From assembly GCA_964506325.1 (NCBI GenBank), contig CAZDLO010000036.1, positions 1-33,895 on the forward strand: DNA of 33,895 nt, given 5' to 3'. This DNA comes from CAINVV01 sp964506325 (GTDB taxonomy: Bacteria; Bacteroidota; Bacteroidia; Bacteroidales; Prolixibacteraceae). Of this stretch, positions 31,589-33,895 are shown piece after piece; within the stretch, counting starts at the first letter, position 1; the number at the start of each line of letters is the position of its first letter. The notes beneath the pieces are model-generated. The model was not told the DNA's origin and made no database searches. It was given only the letters and a program-made list of their open reading frames with translations. A program made the translations under genes and the position numbers.

Positions 31589-32566
31589 ATGGTTTCAAAT
31601 TTTGAAAATTTCATCATAAAAATGAACGAGATGGGGAAAGAAGGTACTCCATTTATGTTTATTATTGATTATGAGAGGAATAACCCGATTATTATATCCC
31701 TGGATGATGCTGCGAAGGAAGGAATATATTTCTCAATAGATGGAAGGCGCAATTATGCTGAACGGATTTTCAGCAAAAAACCTCTTCGTTTTTTAAAGAA
31801 ACCGGTTGATTTCAGCACCTACAAAAACTCGTTTGATAAAGTAATGGAGCAGATCCGTTTAGGAAACACCTTTTTGGTCAATCTTACCTTTGCCACTGAA
31901 ATTAAGACCAATTGGAGCCTCAGGAGGATTTTTGAAAAAAGTACTTCCCCATATAAATTGATTTACAGAAATAATTTTGTACTTTTTTCTCCGGAATGCT
32001 TTGTCAGGATTGATGACGGCATTATCTCCTCCTACCCGATGAAGGGAACAATTGATGCTGCCATTGAGGATGCGGCTCAGAAAATTATGTCGGATGAAAA
32101 GGAGAAGGCTGAACATGCAACAATCGTTGACCTGATACGCAATGACCTTTCGATGGTGGCGCAGAATGTACGGGTTACAAAATACAGGTTCCTCCAGGAA
32201 ATAGTTGCCCATGATAAAAAGCTGCTACAGGTAAGCTCGGAAGTTGTTGGTATACTGGGTTCCGGATATCAATCAGAACTTGGAACCATATTCAGCAAAT
32301 TGGTTCCTGCCGGTTCTATTTGTGGAGCACCCAAAGAGTCTACCCTGAAAATAATCAGGGAAACTGAAAATTATCCCCGGGGGTATTATACGGGAGTATT
32401 TGGAATCTTTGATGGATTGAAGCTTGATTCAGCGGTAATGATCCGCTTTATTGAGCGGAATCATGGCAGATTATTATTCAAGAGTGGTGGCGGAATAACT
32501 AACAGCAGTGATCCTGAAATGGAATACAAAGAATTAATTGACAAGGTATATGTTGCAGCTCATTGA
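31589..32566 (+). CDS. pabB: Aminodeoxychorismate synthase component I
   Basis: Chorismate-binding enzyme of 325 residues that, with a glutamine amidotransferase, makes 4-amino-4-deoxychorismate for folate. YPMKGTIDA carries the PabB-type catalytic Lys (anthranilate synthase has a different residue there). HATIVDLIRNDLSMVA, GSICGAPKESTLKII and RGYYTGVFG are the conserved chorismate-site segments. It is the short form lacking much of the N-terminal domain of the 450-residue E. coli protein. The ATG at 31589 is preferred, since a start at 31541 lies inside the regulator gene. pabC overlaps its end by 17 nt. No pabA is present. Confidence 0.93.
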   Translation: MVSNFENFIIKMNEMGKEGTPFMFIIDYERNNPIIISLDDAAKEGIYFSIDGRRNYAERIFSKKPLRFLKKPVDFSTYKNSFDKVMEQIRLGNTFLVNLTFATEIKTNWSLRRIFEKSTSPYKLIYRNNFVLFSPECFVRIDDGIISSYPMKGTIDAAIEDAAQKIMSDEKEKAEHATIVDLIRNDLSMVAQNVRVTKYRFLQEIVAHDKKLLQVSSEVVGILGSGYQSELGTIFSKLVPAGSICGAPKESTLKIIRETENYPRGYYTGVFGIFDGLKLDSAVMIRFIERNHGRLLFKSGGGITNSSDPEMEYKELIDKVYVAAH

Positions 32567-33146
32567 AACAATTTGTTGGCAAAATGGATCCTTTCAAAGG
32601 TTACCATTTCATGAGGACCGAATGAATCGTGCGAGGAAGCATTTCTTTGGAAAGCCGAACAAGGTTTCATTGACTGATTTTCTGAGCATACCAGATTACC
32701 TGAATAATCAAATTGTGAAATGCAGGGTTACTTATTCAAGTGAGGTTGAAAATATTGAATATGAGACATATAATATTACTTCCATCAAGAGTTTAAAATT
32801 GATTGAGGATGATTCCATTGAATACAATTATAAGTTCAGGAACCGTGATCATTTGAATAAACTATTGGAAATGCGCGGCAATTCAGATGAAATCCTGATC
32901 GTTAAAGAGGGGCATATTACAGATACCAGTTTTACCAACATCCTTTTTTTGAGGGAAGGCACCTGGTTTACACCTGAAAATCCCCTGTTGAAAGGAACCA
33001 GAAGGGAGTTTTACCTTCAGAACAAGCTAATTTCTCCAAAATTGATCAAGCCAGACGAATTGTTACTGTATGAGGAGGCAAGACTGATCAATTCCATGCG
33101 GTCCATTGAAGATGGAGAATCAATCCGGATAACAGAGATTCGCTGA
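32550..33146 (+). CDS. pabC: Aminodeoxychorismate lyase-like class IV aminotransferase
   Basis: PLP enzyme of 198 residues, fold type IV, expected to release pyruvate from aminodeoxychorismate to give p-aminobenzoate. The PLP Lys lies in YNYKFRNRDHLNKL. LIVKEGHITDTSFTNILF and the C-terminal NPLLKGTRREF bind cofactor and substrate. It is shorter than the E. coli enzyme (269 residues), as is common in Bacteroidetes. The ATG at 32550 is chosen; a TTG at 32538 also lies in frame. The overlap with pabB implies coupled translation and supports the PabC role over a branched-chain or D-amino-acid aminotransferase. Confidence 0.9.
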   Translation: MLQLIETICWQNGSFQRLPFHEDRMNRARKHFFGKPNKVSLTDFLSIPDYLNNQIVKCRVTYSSEVENIEYETYNITSIKSLKLIEDDSIEYNYKFRNRDHLNKLLEMRGNSDEILIVKEGHITDTSFTNILFLREGTWFTPENPLLKGTRREFYLQNKLISPKLIKPDELLLYEEARLINSMRSIEDGESIRITEIR

Positions 33147-33344
33147 CTTGTCTAATGAACATCTTTGCGCGGGTGCATCTGAAATATTTACGCCCCCTGA
33201 AGCATTGTAAAAAAGACAATCTGCCGGTATAAAAGAACCATATTTTTGAGCAAAATCCGACTTTTTTCCTTATTTTTAAAGTGCTGAAATAGTTTTCATC
33301 TGAAAAGTGCCAAACTCGGTTCTTATTTCATCGCTATCATCCCA

Positions 33345-33895
33345 ATGAGACTATACATCAAGTACATGGTTTCTGAACGGTGTAAGATGGCAGTTCAAGC
33401 CATCTTACAAAAATTCGGTCTTCGCTGGACCAGGCTTGAATTAGGAGAAGTAGAAGTCCATGAAACACTTACCAACGAAACACGGTTCCTTATAAAGGCC
33501 AGCCTGATAAATGAGGGGCTTGAATTGTTGGAGGACCATAAAGCAATCCTGATTGAAAAGATAAAAAACACCATTGGTGAAATGGTGAACCATCCGGAAG
33601 AGATGAACAGGATAAAATTTTCAGTATTGCTGGGTGAAAAACTGAACCACGACTATACCTACCTTGCCAACCTGTTTTCGGAAGTGACCGGAACCACTAT
33701 TGAACAATTTGTAATTGCACGCAAAATTGAAAAAGTGAAAGAATTGCTGCTTTATGATGAGCTTAAACTCACTGAGATATCCTATAAACTTAACTACAGT
33801 AGTGTTTCTCATCTTTCAAGCCAGTTTAAAAAAGTCACCGGATTAACTCCTACCTTTTTTAAACAACTCAAGTACAAAAAAAGAGGCGTTAACAA
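33345..33895 (+). CDS. AraC-family regulator, short Bacteroidetes type (runs off the window)
   Basis: An open frame starts at the ATG at 33345 (MRLYIKYMVSERCKM) and remains open to the window end, giving at least 183 residues. The N-terminal 80 residues contain GEVEVHETLT and a helix-rich linker. The C-terminal two helix-turn-helix motifs are clear: LNHDYTYLANLFSEVTGTTI with RKIEKVKELLLYDELKLTEI, then LNYSSVSHLSSQFKKVTGLTP. This compact AraC form is common in Bacteroidetes and lacks a cupin sensor domain. The stop codon lies just beyond the window; similar proteins end close to this point. No target is evident. Confidence 0.9.
   Translation, partial: MRLYIKYMVSERCKMAVQAILQKFGLRWTRLELGEVEVHETLTNETRFLIKASLINEGLELLEDHKAILIEKIKNTIGEMVNHPEEMNRIKFSVLLGEKLNHDYTYLANLFSEVTGTTIEQFVIARKIEKVKELLLYDELKLTEISYKLNYSSVSHLSSQFKKVTGLTPTFFKQLKYKKRGVN

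Noticed and set aside
33241..33248. TATTTTTG as the promoter of the AraC gene
   Set aside because: No -33 element at 17-21 bp is present and the gene starts almost 100 bp later, so the match alone is not enough in this AT-rich DNA.

Overview
This window looks like a chromosome segment of a Bacteroidota organism, probably in or near the Bacteroidales/Marinilabiliales. It is AT-rich. Most starts lack a Shine-Dalgarno sequence. Promoters fit the Bacteroidetes form (TTG or TTTG, about 19-20 bp, then TAnnTTTG), and several -7 boxes sit only 5-8 nt before an ATG. Gene content agrees: a short Bacteroidetes-type AraC regulator, a YugP-like zinc peptidase, a secreted peptidase/propeller/barrel protein, an ECF sigma factor and a short AtpC. 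I see no CRISPR array, insertion sequence or rRNA.

Left part (1-11.1 kb). An AT-rich leader with TTACATTT-type repeats is followed on the minus strand by a large envelope protein, an Xaa-Pro aminopeptidase, a zinc-ribbon NUDIX hydrolase and a secreted esterase; the last three are translationally coupled. A LysE-type exporter (+) and a short-chain dehydrogenase (-) converge. Next comes tRNA-Lys(UUU) with a consensus promoter and terminator, then a gene-poor stretch with a possible integrase remnant. An unrecognised 59-residue gene, a small exported protein and an ECF sigma factor follow, all on the minus strand.

Centre (11.1-22.7 kb). Fourteen genes run on the minus strand between one consensus promoter and one intrinsic terminator: aguA, aguB, a cytidylate kinase-like gene, atpZ, an AtpI-like gene, atpB-E-F-H-A-G-D-C, and a saccharopine-dehydrogenase-family gene resembling carboxy(nor)spermidine dehydrogenase. 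Polyamine genes therefore flank the complete H+-type F1Fo ATP synthase. Agmatine to putrescine is encoded at the 5' end, and a probable putrescine-to-spermidine step at the 3' end. This is the most distinctive arrangement in the window.

Right part (22.7-33.9 kb). A membrane-anchored serine hydrolase (-) is divergent from a GNAT-family gene (+), which is followed by a NarL-type histidine kinase/response regulator pair. A 680-bp stretch without a confident gene separates these from a YugP-like zinc peptidase and a DUF502 membrane protein; the DUF502 gene carries an uninterrupted 17-nt homopolymer. A cupin and a 4Fe-4S protein are divergent from a Crp/Fnr regulator across a perfect TGTAAC-N4-GTTACA palindrome, placed as an activator site would be for the 4Fe-4S/cupin operon. 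The regulator gene runs into pabB and pabC (p-aminobenzoate synthesis for folate). The window ends inside an AraC-family gene.
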